NCBI RefSeq assembly: GCF_000764305.2
Contig: NW_025947110.1
Location: 58,461-122,460 of the forward strand
Reading direction: 5' to 3'
Source: Hyalella azteca
Lineage: Eukaryota > Arthropoda > Malacostraca > Amphipoda > Hyalellidae
DNA length: 64,000 nt
Under the pieces are notes generated by a model that ran no database searches, had not been told where the DNA came from, and saw only the letters and a program-made list of their open reading frames with translations. The position numbers and the translations under genes were made by a program. Positions 42,601 through 54,200 of the stretch are shown here, piece by piece. Numbering within the stretch: position 1 is the first letter of the stretch; each line of letters begins with the position of its first letter.

Positions 42601-45600
42601 TCACAATATCCTGACACAAGGATAACACAACGCTACATGTTATTTGCTTCAAATACGTTACTTATTAGTTGCATGTACGAAACAATATCTAGTAACTCTA
42701 CACTTGGTGATTCAAACAGGCTACGTATACTAATAGTTGAAATAAAAGAAGCAATAACAAATAAACACACTACAGAAGTAGCACCTACAAGTACAAAAGT
42801 AGTATGCACTGGTATTCAATAGTTTTCGAGATAACAACATAGTTAACAAAGTAATTAGTGAATATAATTATCAGGTTATTCGCTATCGTTGTTATCAGAA
42901 TTATCTGTTTTTTGTTATTATCAGGATAATTCACTATGACGAGAGTCACGATAATTTAATACCTATCATAATTCTCGGGATAATTTGTCATCATAATCAT
43001 CATGATTATTTGCCATTAAATATTCAATCATCAGGGCAATTTCTGCAGTTAAAACTCACTGTCAATTTTGATGGTTTTCGAGTCGAGGATAACAACAGGC
43101 TCGGAGTTGACGTGTCCAGTCTTGCCCGTCAGACGGTTTAGCCTCAGCCGTTGGGGAGGTTCGAACCCTTCGGGGATGTAAAGATCCCCAAAAGGTTCCT
43201 GAAATTCCAGTGGATTTTATTAAAATCACAGCAGTTTTTACAAATTTTTTTAATTATTAATTCACGACAGGATTTAAGGTACTGAATTGGCACCATGAAA
43301 GCATGAAAATTGGACGGTGAATTACTCAAAGCATTGTAATTTGATATGAAAATAGCTCCCGTTTTAGGTATGTCAGAGTACAAATAATTCAATCACTAAA
43401 TAACTGAATAATATTAGCACAGAAGACAACACTAGGCCATAAATAACGAATTGAATGTAATATCATAACACATGTATAAATAAAAAATTTAAATTAAAAA
43501 AAAACACGATGTTTGATTCAACAGATAACGTGGGTATAAATAGAAAATTGTGAATTTATTCACATGTCTGGTGAGGTCGTATACGGAGAGCCAACGGATG
43601 TCGCGGATGGTCTTAGCGTCAGGCAGGGTGATGGTGATGTCTTCGTTGTGGTATTGACGCAACACGTTCGTCCTGGTCAAGCAAACGACATTCAGAATAA
43701 TATAAACTACATCAACTAATAAATTCATAATTTAATTTGTCATTATGTCAAAACACTGACGCACTTTCTTGTCCTCAGTCCGAGCAGATAAAGGACATAA
43801 GGATATACTCCCTGATAGCATCTTTGACGCTCCGAGTATGAACGCCTTCAAGAACAGACTAGACGAAGCTATGCAAGAGCATATAGAATAGAAGTGTCGG
43901 CCCCTAAGATATGGGCCCATGGCCTGTTGCCAATTTTTGAATTTTTCGTGACTTGATTCACAAGGGATCCGGGGCATACTTTCAAAAAAAGTTGAGATCG
44001 TAAGTTCATCTGCCAATCATTGACGGCCTTTCAAGCAAAATCCACCAATCACAGACAAGAAAATAGAGCGTAAGTACTTACGTTCATTTAGCGAATTTTG
44101 AAAGTATGGCCCCAGGCCTTTGGAACCCGATCTTTCCATAACTGACGATTGATTGTGATAGCTGCTGGACTTATTGCCTGGTCCGTAATTTGCTAGTCAT
44201 TTTAAGACTGAACATATGCTCCTGCATAGCTTCGTCTAGTCTGTTCTTGAAGGCGTTCATACTCGGAGCGTCAACGATGCTATCAGGGCTGTCTCTTATA
44301 CACATCTAGATGTGTATAAGAGACAGGAGTTGCTGGTAGAGGCGGGACGTAAACAGAGTTGCTGATAGAGGCGGGACGTAAACAGAGTTGCTGGTAGAGG
44401 CGGGACGTAAACAGAGTTGCTGGTGCGAGAACAGAATCATTGCTGTGGTGCACTCAGTAACAGGAGATATGCTTTCTCGATATACGAATTTATTAAATTG
44501 GGTCCATCATTTTGAACAATTCTGAATAATATTAATTAAACATTATTAAAGATAACGAGTTCCAGTTTAACTAACCGTCAAATAAACAGAAAGGTAACTT
44601 TGTCAAAATATCCTTAAAATTATTTGTATGCTCTTTAAACCGTTATCGGAAACGACCCAAGGCCATTCATACTGAAAAACTGTATCAAGTGAAATATCTT
44701 AGTTTGACTAGTGTGAACACATGTCAACCTCAGAAAAGAAACTAAAAAAAGATAAAAATTATTATGGAATGGTCAAGAACAATCTGTGCATGATTAAAAA
44801 ATCCCAAATGCATTACGTATAATCTAAAATAATTTAACATCATTACGAATACACATCTCCTCCAGCTGGTTCTTCACCGCGGCATGTCTTATTCACCACC
44901 AGTTCATGACGAGAAAAATGTTGTAGTCACTCAACTGTTTTTGAAAGTATAGCACCAGAAAAAATGTTGTAGGCACTTTACTTTTTCTGAAAGTATAGCA
45001 CCATAAAAAATGTGGTAGTCACTTAACTTTTTTTGAAAGTATAGCACCAGAAAAAATATTGTAGTCACTTAACTTTTTTTGAAAGTATAGCACCAGAAAA
45101 AATGTTGCAGTCACCCAGAAAGAGAGCACTCCCCTCCCGATCTCGTTAGGCACGATGAAGCCCTGAGGCCCAGGACGCGGCCGACTTCCCGCCCAGAAGA
45201 AGGTGTCTTTCCCGTTGCCGTCGTACATGAACTTGCGGATGTGGAACGAGTGCTGGTTCACGGCGTACACCTCGCCACCGACCTTTTAAATAACAGCAAA
45301 TATTTGCTTCGTTTTTTTATTACCATCATGTTCTGGCTCGCATCTTTATCATCGAGTTCTGGCTCGCTTCTTTATCATCATGTTCTGGCTCGCTTTTCTG
45401 CATATATGCAGAAAATGATCCGTTAAAAGTGTACGGCTAAGCTCAGCGATAAAACCATCTATCTCATAAAGAATTAAATTTGTGTTTCAACCGTTCAAAA
45501 TTAAAATTACGAGAGATTTTAATCTTAATTTTTACTAAGGAAAAGAGATTACAAAATTATTCCAGGAGAATCGTAATTGGCTAGCCATGCGGAGAAGATT

Positions 45601-48170
45601 TTTAAGAAGAAGTTTAATTGAATGCATCTGAATTAACCGAATAATAAGACGATACCTGATGATGGTAGCTGTTGAATTCACCAAGAAACTTGCCGAGATA
45701 AGTTTCTTCATCTCCCTGCCCAATCACACCTCCTGTAAAGCATGAAAATGTTGCATTTTGTTTACAAGTGATTAAATAGAATTAAATTTCATAACCGTGC
45801 ATGGATTAGTAGCAAAATAAGCTAATAACTAATTGGCTTTTAACGGTCATTACTGCGCAGGGGACAGCTTTCCCTTCCCCCCTCCTAATTAAACCCTTAA
45901 GAATGGGTTAAATTCCGATTATTCATACTAATATACTTCCTAATGGACACGTTATCATATACCTCTTGATCGAATAAGTTGGATAATCTAGATAGTCTCA
46001 ATCAATTATTGTCATTAAGATTGTTATCTCGCATTGGGAAAATAAAAAACGGCAACTGATTTCTAAAACTAAAAGTTCAACACAAAACATCCATATTAGC
46101 GTTCAACACAAAATATCCATTTAACGTTCAACACAAAATATCTTTATTAACGTTCAACACAAAACATCCATTTAACGTTCAACACAAAATATCTTTATTA
46201 ACGTTCAACACAAAATATCTGTATTAACGTTCAACACAAAACATCCATATTAACGTTCAGCACAAAATGTCAATATTAACGTTCAACATACAAAAGAAGA
46301 GCAATAATCCGTATTAACGTTCCTATGTTGGAATAAACCTCATTAGAATTAAATTGTTGAATATTAGCCCTTGCAGTGTATCGTTTCTCGTCATTTTTAT
46401 AATTCAATTATAAAATTCTACTACTTTCGTGAATGTACATAAATATATGAAAAAAGCGTTCAAGATTCATTCTTAATGAGCGGTGTGGGCCTGTTGAGTT
46501 TTTCTGATTATGCATTTTTAATAAAAAAGAAACAAGTTTTCAGTGAGTTAACAGCCATCAACGGCAACGAATGCTTGGAGACTGCAACGGTCTATGGATA
46601 ATGATCCGGGCTAGAATGACTTCCTAGCAAGCTGCAGCACCGCTTAAAACAAGATTTCGACGCAAGAAATAATAACGTTGAGTGTTTGATTTACGATTTA
46701 AACCAGCCGCGTTTAAATCCAACCCATTATTAAAATGGACTAAATCATGACAAGCAGGAGCTGGCTCATGATGCGAGCTACTCGCAATTACGCAAATCCC
46801 AGCCTCGACCTTTATACGGCCATGTCCGACAGAAAGAAAAAAAGATCAGCAGGCCTGACGAAGACACTAAATATATTAGAATGCACAAGCAAGGGTTCCG
46901 AATGACCTTCAAGAGATTTACTTATGTTGATTAGGAATAAAATTAATCAAATAACGATATTCTCAATAGGAAAAGTTGAGACACGTTTAAAAGTGAATAC
47001 AAACGCAGATATAATGTGATCTTCTCAATAAGAATAGCTGAGACACGTTTCAAAGAGGATACGAAAAGTGGTAATTACATGACTCAATATAATAAAAATA
47101 TTTTCGCGCAGGTATAACAGACGTGCTGAATGGGCTAAACTTCAACGAGACCAGTAAACGACCGAATGTTCAAAAAATATCTATCAAGGCAGCAAACGGG
47201 GGAAGGTAAGCGTTCGGGGGAAGGTAAGCGTTCAACCTTTCGAGTCATCCGCGATGACGTCATCGGACGGTAGCGAACGCAACGTCCGATGACGATGAGA
47301 GTCTATCACTCTATGCAACGTATGGCATGATGAGCCTTACGTAAATCAGGTATATTTTGTACTGGACGTTTAACCAACGTCTCTTCTAATTTGCAGCCCC
47401 TTTAGAAACGTACGTACGCAACGTTTTATAGTGATTTATGACTGTACTTTTTTTTAGTCTTTCAGAGAATGTAATTAAAATTGAGCCTTTCGAATGGCAG
47501 AATATCAATTTTTATAGTCAATTATTTGGATAGTAAGAGTCAAACACCAAGACAAGAGAGCCTGAGATCTAGAACCAGGTCAGTTTACCCTAAACCCGAA
47601 TGCTAAAGCGGGCGGCGGCTTTATTAATTAAGCAGCACATGACATAGAATTTGTTTTACTGTTGCTTCTATTCTAGTTTATATCCTGATATTGGTTAACA
47701 TCATATACACATTCGAAAATTCAATACAGAAAAAAAGGCGCTTATTATAGCGTTAATAGCATTGGCAGCAGCAGCTCAAACTAAATTTTACTAACCGAGT
47801 TAGAGTGATCAAAAGAAGTTAGGTACCGAAGAAGCTCGTCCGACCACTTTCTCTAGTACAGCAAATTCTTTAAATTTTAATAAGGTATCAAACAAGATGC
47901 ATTATGTTTAACTGTCATATTTCTTCTGACGCAAAGTTTCCGTCTTTCTCATTTTTAAAATCTTAGTATTGAGGGCCCTGAACTATTGCACTTGCATGGC
48001 TGAACGCAATTCGTTCCAAATTTAAGAAAGGTCGACAAAAAAGGTTCTACTTCGTCAGCAAGACTAAGAGTTCAATCCAATCATGTGTGCGAACGAAAAT
48101 TTGTTAGTCTACAGAGTTACTTACCGAGCAACGAAAACACAATGCAAGTAATTACATGACGCAATCCCAT
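33640..48170 (-). CDS. Skeletor: Skeletor-type DM13/DOMON protein, 17 exons
   Basis: A predicted secreted or surface protein with redox-type domains. Exons in gene order: 48125-48170, 45656-45732, 45115-45282, 43564-43672, 43060-43198, 42454-42553, 42010-42184, 39684-39783, 38949-39085, 38105-38240, 37632-37741, 37226-37302, 36319-36422, 35778-35924, 34991-35098, 34548-34658, 33640-33851; about 684 residues. Order of parts: signal peptide MGLRHVITCIVFSLLG; first DM13 (FFWAG, LRQYHNEDITITLP, DIRWLSVYD, PFGDLYIPEGFEPP); second DM13 (NFEYDGSGEEAYFWVGVG, IVLTLPGDLSVQTVNWLAVY, LNVPPSL); DOMON (CEQLHRDLQISW, YVAFGMSGNPDRPEMVGGDA, WAIGRLD); a cupredoxin-like part (WYINGFLAPELYL, YHPLIITDEPHGGF); KSWPATVYYNSWTGKNMGWK; and a hydrophobic C-terminus that could be a GPI signal. 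Phases match everywhere except exon 3 to exon 4, which is off by one base. Many introns start in tandem repeats. Confidence 0.9.
35131..35205 (-). pseudogene. decayed duplicate of Skeletor exon 15
   Basis: On the minus strand it reads NEPHKGF-stop-QLSEAQRAEVRVQAGVD-stop, closely matching the real exon (34991-35098: DEPHGGFSQLSEAQKSQVRV). It lies 33 bp upstream of the real acceptor and carries an internal TAG, so it cannot be used as a coding exon. Confidence 0.8.
36742..36811 (-). mobile_element. hAT-type MITE terminus
   Basis: On the minus strand it starts CAGTGGTTCCCAAACTTTTT followed by CAGGCTGGCGCC, the classic terminus of hAT-derived MITEs. The other end was not found. Confidence 0.6.
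37905..38104 (-). repeat. ~27-bp degenerate tandem repeat at the donor of Skeletor exon 10
   Basis: Units contain 'aaagcatgaaacataattga' and 'tctttat'. The repeat runs up to the donor (minus strand GTGATGCTTTTAC), whose ATGCTTT is the unit's own motif. Units are clear near 38000-38090 and decay towards 37905. Confidence 0.6.
38676..38994 (-). repeat. ~124-bp tandem duplication covering the 3' end of Skeletor exon 9 and its donor
   Basis: The real exon end (minus strand CTTCCTGGGCTACGCCAACG ... TACTTCCCT|GTACGTTAAT) plus 79 intron bases is repeated downstream at about 38825-38876 and, more decayed, at about 38680-38735. Each copy keeps the exon tail and a GT donor (GTACGT, then GTCAGT). Confidence 0.82.
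39571..39683 (-). repeat. 23-bp tandem repeat, five units, starting at the donor of Skeletor exon 8
   Basis: On the minus strand the intron begins GTATGGGTCAGTCCTGACAC and then repeats GTGGGTCAGTCCTGACACGA(TAA). Each unit opens with a GT donor-like hexamer (GTGGGT or GCGGGT). Confidence 0.9.
40322..41403. mobile_element. MITE family 3 (TTAA target), copy 2
   Basis: 1082 bp between perfect TTAA duplications at 40318-40321 and 41404-41407. Ends GGGGACCCATCACC and GGTGATGGGTCCCC are inverted repeats. The interior has 'aagaccatacccatcgactc' and 'aactgtaggaggagat'. It lies in Skeletor intron 7. Confidence 0.85.
41941..42009 (-). repeat. exact 23-bp x 3 repeat starting at the donor of Skeletor exon 7
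   Basis: On the minus strand the intron opens with three 23-mers: GTCAGTTGCTATCATACGTC(TTC), GTCAGTTGTAAGCATACATC(TTC), GTAAGTTGTTAGCATGCAAG(ACC). Each starts with a plausible donor; the third, GTAAGT, is the best match to consensus. Confidence 0.88.
43811..44288. mobile_element. inverted pair of LINE C-terminal tails ending at an adapter relic
   Basis: 43811-43880 encodes the LINE tail (APSMNAFKNRLDEAMQEH type) on the plus strand; 44221-44288 is its near-exact reverse complement and stops one base before the adapter at 44289. It lies in Skeletor intron 3. The pair may be a library chimera and not a genomic inversion. Confidence 0.65.
44289..44326. other. complete 38-bp Tn5 mosaic-end adapter palindrome
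   Basis: The same as at 13505 and 28847, here in Skeletor intron 3, the intron with the only phase mismatch. Confidence 0.95.
44327..44420. repeat. 29-bp tandem repeat, 3-4 units
   Basis: 'gagttgctggtagaggcggg' plus 'acgtaaaca', repeated directly after the adapter relic at 44326. Confidence 0.75.
44904..45114 (-). repeat. 46-bp tandem repeat, 4.5 units, starting exactly at the donor of Skeletor exon 3
   Basis: On the minus strand each unit reads GTGACTACAACATTTTTTCT then 'ggtgctatactttcaaaaaaagttaa'. The first unit begins at the exon 3 donor (GTGACTGC), so every unit starts with the same donor hexamer. Confidence 0.88.
46078..46325. repeat. 24-26-bp tandem repeat in Skeletor intron 1
   Basis: About nine units of 'gttcaacacaaaatatccat' with 'attaac' or 'ttaac' spacers. 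It is not next to a splice site. Confidence 0.85.
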
Positions 48171-48889
48171 TGCAATAAGATAAAAATTGGAAGAACTTGG
48201 AGGGAGTGCATAAAGAGTAAAATGAACAGGACATCACACTACACACGTACACACACCAGCACTGCGGCCGGCACACTGAAGTTCAAAAGTTGAACTTCCA
48301 CTTAGTACCTACAGGTAGAATTCGTGGGAATACTTACAATAAATTATAATGATCAAAACCACGAACTAATTTCCAGCGGACATGTTATCGCACAGCTACT
48401 CGTAATTTTTCTAACTGTCAGTGACCAAATAACTGCAAAACTCGAAATGTTTGTGATTCGAAACATTAATAGCTAGCTTGGCTGTGGGGGAAAAGAGAGG
48501 ACCATGAAACAATATTTGATTGTCATTTTCTAAATAAAATATATTTTGAATAAAAAAATATTCAATGAAATCAAGTGTAAATTCTAGTGAACTGAAAGGT
48601 TGACAATTGCACATATAAATGGGATACACACTAATAAGGAATGATCCAATAAATAATCAAAGAACATTCAGTTGAAGCAAGCAAGAATCAGCTTTTGGAC
48701 GATTCATGAACATTCTCTTGGTAAATTCAAGTCTCTTAATGATCGAAAAGCAAAGCTATTCACTCGTTAGTCTAAATGTTTAGTCCGTAGTCTGAAGGCC
48801 GTTCATCTGAAATGTTCTAGACGACACAATTGTTTCCGCATGTCTAGCGTGGCGACGATCGCTACTGTTGAGATCGGAAGGAGCTCTAG

Positions 48890-49015
48890 TACGATCAAGC
48901 GGTCTAATCAAAGCTTTAACTTTAAACGATCAAGCGGCTTAATCAAAGCTTTAACTTTAAGCGATCAAGAGGCTTAATCAAAGCTTTAACTACGATCAAG
49001 TTGCTTGCACAAAAG
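48890..49015. repeat. ~34-bp tandem repeat upstream of Skeletor
   Basis: About four units of 'cgatcaagcggcttaatcaa' with 'agctttaacttta', 720-850 bp upstream of the Skeletor ATG. It could lie in the promoter region. Confidence 0.75.
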
Positions 49016-50911
49016 CTTGAGTCAAGCGATTAACGCGCTTTACAATCAACGTCGATCAGGCCTTCAATCTATTGGGCAAAATCTCACTTTCACTAGATAT
49101 GGGATACACTTATTGTTTATTTGCTAATAGTTGTTTTTTGAGCTGATGTGTAGATTTTGGCGGTTAGCAACGGTTTCGACGACTACTTCCATCGATTAAT
49201 TTTATTACTCAAATTTTCTATCAATCACCATCATGTCTCACTTAAAACGTCAAACGGGTTTATACATGGTCAATCACTCTTAAGTCAATCGATTGATTGA
49301 CACTCACTTAACTTTCTGATCTCCAACATAATTCAAATCATATAAGCGAGAACCTAAGTTTTTAGTGTGCGATAACCAAATAATAACTTTGACATGAGGC
49401 TGCTTCTAAATTGCGAGAAAATGCGATTTAATTTTGCTTTAAAATGGACAGTTTTTATTGATGGCTGCGATATGAGTGCTGGAGCGGCTCAAGTGGCATC
49501 GACGTTATAAGTGAATTAGTTCTAAACATTTTAGTGGACTATATTTCATTTTTTAGTGATTTAAAAAAAACGCGTTAAGACTAATGTTCAAATAATTCTG
49601 AAATTGAAATCACACGTGAAGGAAAAAAAATTCCTAACAGAAAATTTCAACGTAAAATGTAGATAGAAGACGAGATGCCCGTATATGTATATTCGTTTTG
49701 GTGTTAACATTTCTTTTCAAGAAGGATCAGAAACCGTTTTGAGTTTTAGAATTTATTACATTTGTACAAATTCTGCTCAACAGACATAAAAAATTTGGCT
49801 TTATTCATGACGGGATCGCATGGTGAAACGACAAATTACATCACTTAGAAAAGTGTATAGGTCATATTGACCAAATAGTGATACTTTCTGCACACAGCAC
49901 TGATAGTCCCCCTCCAGACGTAACTGGGTAAGGATGACCCACACAAATCGAAAAGAGCATCGATATTTGGACAGTCCCACTAATTTTTCCAAGTTGGACA
50001 CCCCCTCAGCTACACTACCAGCGTCGTATTTTTTGCTAAACTATTCAACAAATCCACAATGCAGCAGCATTACATCTCATTCAATTATATATATTATAGG
50101 TTTAAAGTAAAGAGTCTTCGAGGAGGGTACAGAAAGAATATAGAAGAAGGCTCGTCAGTATTCAAAATAAGAAAATAGGTAACCCTGAACTAAATTTTGA
50201 GCCTTTCCCTTTGTACAAATACGAAGGAGTGAACTACACCGAAGGCAGCGCTTCTTTCAGCGGTGGCGTTCAATATCAAACAAAATATCAGCCGCTGTAC
50301 TATCAAAACTCTCCTAAGTACACATAGCGGCTTAAGTACACGTACGGTAGCGCCAATTTCTCGTCTGTGATTGGAGGGTCTAGCTCGAAAAACCGTCAGT
50401 TATTGACTGACGGAGTTACGAACTTGTAAATATTTCTGATACTACGACCTCTGATGTTATTAGCTACGGGAAATCGCCCTCGACAGCAACAGTTCACTGT
50501 TAATAGTTAGCCGTAGATATTCTTCTAGCCAAAATAAAATATAATTCAGCAGCTTTGGGAGAATATTTGATAAAGTAACTGATTGTATTAACCCTTTCGC
50601 GACTAGCTGCCTTGCGAGTGCAATATACTACATTGAATCCATACCACATTGACCAAATTTATTTATTAAAAAAAACCTGAAAGGTGCAAAAAACTCCACC
50701 TGGACCTAGCGCAACCTGAAATTAAAGCTAATACGAGGGATCTTTAAAACTTCGTGAAAATGGCCATGACTTAAAATTATATCAAAAGAATACTATGTTG
50801 TTGCACAAAAACAATCGTGAACCAATGTTATATGACGTGTTATCACAAGAACCCTTAAATTAATGTTACAAACGGGGGCTCTGCTTTATCTGCAACAACC
50901 GTTCATGCAAC
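49016..50911. other. no gene recognised
   Basis: Intergenic between Skeletor and BOLA3. The stretch 50320-50460 resembles 56170-56300 ('aagtacac.tagcgg', 'gactgacgga'), suggesting an old shared repeat. Nothing else stands out. Confidence 0.4.
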
Positions 50912-51115
50912 ATGGCATCTGCTGAAATCGAGGCCAGCTTCAACATCAAATTCATGGTGAAGTTTGGGTGGAAGAACAGCTAAATTATTGACTCTCTTGG
51001 ACAAGTTTATGGTGACAGTGCCTCAAATAAATCATCAACCTACAAATTGATTAATCGTTTTAGAAGTGGAAGAAATGAGACCAAAGATGACCCCATGCAG
51101 AGGCGTCATCTGTGC
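50912..51115 (+). mobile_element. mariner-type transposase N-terminal (HTH) fragment, interrupted by a stop
   Basis: Translation gives EIEASFNIKFMVKFGWKNS, a stop, then IIDSLGQVYGDSASNKSSTY and RFRSGRNETKDDP. The spacing of K-G-K-x-S, QVYGDSA, RFxxGR and DDP matches the paired-like HTH N-terminus of mariner/SETMAR transposases. No DDD catalytic part is present. Confidence 0.7.
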
Positions 51116-51259
51116 GCCTGCAAAAAGAAGCGCACAGCAGTGGGTGGTGTTAATTAATTAGGTGATCCTACTACGGTCAGTAAGATCACCAGAAGAAGAT
51201 CTAATGATCAGCAAGATCACCAGGAGAGAGTGATCTGCTCATCAGGATCAACGATAGGA

Positions 51260-54200
51260 TCAAGATTCTGGGACTGACGTGGAGATCCTGAGCCCGTGCA
51301 TGTCCTTGATCTGCTCGGCGAGCGCCTGCCCAGGCACCGCAGATATTCGATTAACCATTCTATAATTGCGATATTGATGATTATGATAAAATGATATTGA
51401 TTATGTGATGATATGATATTTATTATGTTACTGATATTGATTATGATAATGATATTGTCATGTGATATTGAAATGATATTGATGATATTGATATCATCAA
51501 ATGATAAATGATATTGATTATGTTACTTAGTTATTAATTATAATTTCAATTAATAGCATCGGTCCAAGCTTCAGATTGATTTGCATGAACAGTTAAATCT
51601 ACTGAACTTAAAATCCCGGGGTAATCGGGAATTCTTATCAAGTTATCAAACATACATGCTCCAATAAGCTTGTAACAAATTAGTAACAAATTTTTACCAA
51701 AAATGCCTAATTTTTTTGAGAAAATAAAGCAACAGTACGAAATTAAAATAAATATCTGACCCGCACTTCTGACCCGCTTTGCGCGGGTCAGAAGTGCAGG
51801 AAACGACAAAATAAATTTTATAAGAAAATAAACTGACAGTTTCACCTATGCAATGAATCGTTATTGCTTTCTCTGTGAGAAGTTAAGAAAATAACTCTAG
51901 GGGATTTAAAGAAAAAAAAAATAATTGCCAGCCTCACCAATAATAATAGATGTAATAAATCTGTGTTGCTTCCTGTGTAAGAAGTTAAGAAAACACCTCT
52001 AGGGGATTTAATGATAATAAAAAATTAAGTGCCAACCTCACCTCTGTAATAATAATAGATGTAATAAATCTGTGTGCTTCCTGTGAGAGAAGTTAAGAAA
52101 ACAACTCTAGGGGATTTAACGATAATACAAAATTAAGTGCCAGCCTCACCTCTGTAATAAGTCTGTGTGCTTCCTGTGTAAGAAGTTAAGAAAACAACGC
52201 TAGGGGATTTAAAGGAAATAAAAAATTAAGTGCCAGCCTCACCTCTGTAATAAGTCTGTGTTGCTTCACGCGACTCAGTCCTTGGAAGTCGGAAGATTCT
52301 ACCCAGACTTCATACATTGACCCGCAGCCACCTGAGATGAACAAGTTATTAAACAGTATGAGAGAAAATATACTTAAGATATCCCTGGAATATAATTGAG
52401 GATTTATAATTTTTAATTTATGGACTTCATTTGATAACGTGAGTCGAAACAATGAACGATTTTCCAAGCTGAAATTCTTCTTGATTTCAATATATACTTT
52501 CACAATTATTACATCATTACAATTCAATAGTGAAATTCTCTCATAGTGTTACAATATTTACGATTCAACATCTCGACACCGAACAATATTTGAACATTTC
52601 GTTATTCATACATTACAACTGACGAAATTTGCACTGTGCGTAAGAGAACACACGCGTACCGTATACTTTGAAGTTCGGGTGTAAAAACTGCCTAAGGTCG
52701 AACTTTGCAAATAGAATTTCTGGTTACGCTTCGCGAGTCGAGAGAGAATTATCAAAAAATCAAATGACTATATGAGTTAATTGGGGATGAACCAGGTTGT
52801 AGATGAGTACTATTCTCGCTTGCATTACAAACTGCGATGACACGCACGACAAGCGACCGGGGCAGTGGCAGGACGTGTGACAAGTGAATTAAGGCAGGGG
52901 CAGAACATATGAGAAGTGGATAATGGCAGTGACAAAACGAATGTAATGCGACGAGCATTGACAAAACGTAGGATAAGTGAAGGACATTGAGAAATCGCAT
53001 GACAAGTAACGGGCATTGACAAAACGTATGACAAGTGACGGACATTGAGAAAACTTGTGACAAGTGACGGGCATTGACAAATCTTACGATAAGTAACGGG
53101 CATCGATAAAACGTATGACAAGTGACAAGAGTAGTGGCAAACACATGGCAAGGGATTGGGGCAATGACAAGACACGGTAACTTTCGTTACCACGAATACG
53201 GATATTATTTGGTTTAAATAGTAATTTGCTGTAGGATATGATATGCAGTTTTTTAGAATTTTAGTGGGTCAGCAAGAGTGTGTGTCAGCAAGAGTATGTC
53301 AGCAAGAGTGTGTCAGCAAGAGTGTGTGTCAGCAAGAGTGTGTGTCAGCAAGAGTGTGTGTCAGCAAGAGTGTGTGTCAGCAAAAGTGGGTCAGCAAGAG
53401 TGTGTCACCGGAGATGTCCTGTACGCGGACGGCGGAGGCTGTAGGGAAGCGCGTCTTCAGAAGCTCCTCCAGCCGAGCCTCCCCAGCGTCGCTGTCGGTG
53501 CCGGAGCAACGTCTCTGCGAACACTGCTACAGGTAACATGGGGTATGGGTAACGTAGAAAAATACTTAAATTAAGAACAAGACAGGACACTTCATCGAAA
53601 TTTAGTTAAACAGTAGCTAAATGAACTGGTACTTGTATAGTTTAGGACAGGAGTATGTGTGCACATCTGGGATCACGAGTGCCTCGTCTCAGCGAACACT
53701 GCTATAGGTAAGATGAACATGGAGTAGATATAAAGTAGAAAAAATACTTAAATTAAGAACAAGACAAGGCACTTGATCGAAATTTAGTTAAACAGAAGCT
53801 AAATGAACTGGTAGTTGTATAGTTTACAACAGGAGTATGTGTGCACATCTGGGATCACGAGTGCCTCGTCTCAGCGAACACTGCTATAGGTAAGATGGAG
53901 TAGATAAAAGGTAGAATTGAATGATAAATGTGTACAGTTAATAACAATTGGATTGATTAGAAGCGGTACGACATACGTACAGGGTTGCCGCATGGCCTCA
54001 AAACGTCCAAGTCCACGGACCAAAAAAGGCTAGAATTCAATATTTACTAGTAAATTTGTAGGTTCCGATACAAAATTCAATTTTAATTTTTATCGTACTT
54101 TTTAAAATTCAATAATGTAGTACCGCCATGATAAATTTCTGCCGGCAAGCGCAATTGAAAAAACAATCGCAGAATCTGTCCGGAAAAAAGACCCTGCGGG

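Noticed and set aside
46078..46325. CRISPR-like array
   Set aside because: The units are contiguous tandem repeats without unique spacers, in an animal gene intron.
52752..53193. Minus-strand repetitive open frames with Cys/His-rich repeats
   Set aside because: They are translations of a 29-bp tandem repeat inside BOLA3 intron 2, open in several frames at once; no start context or splice support.
53243..53574. Plus-strand open frames rich in QECVSARVC repeats
   Set aside because: They are translations of the 14-16-bp intronic repeat of BOLA3 on the opposite strand and run into antisense of exon 2.
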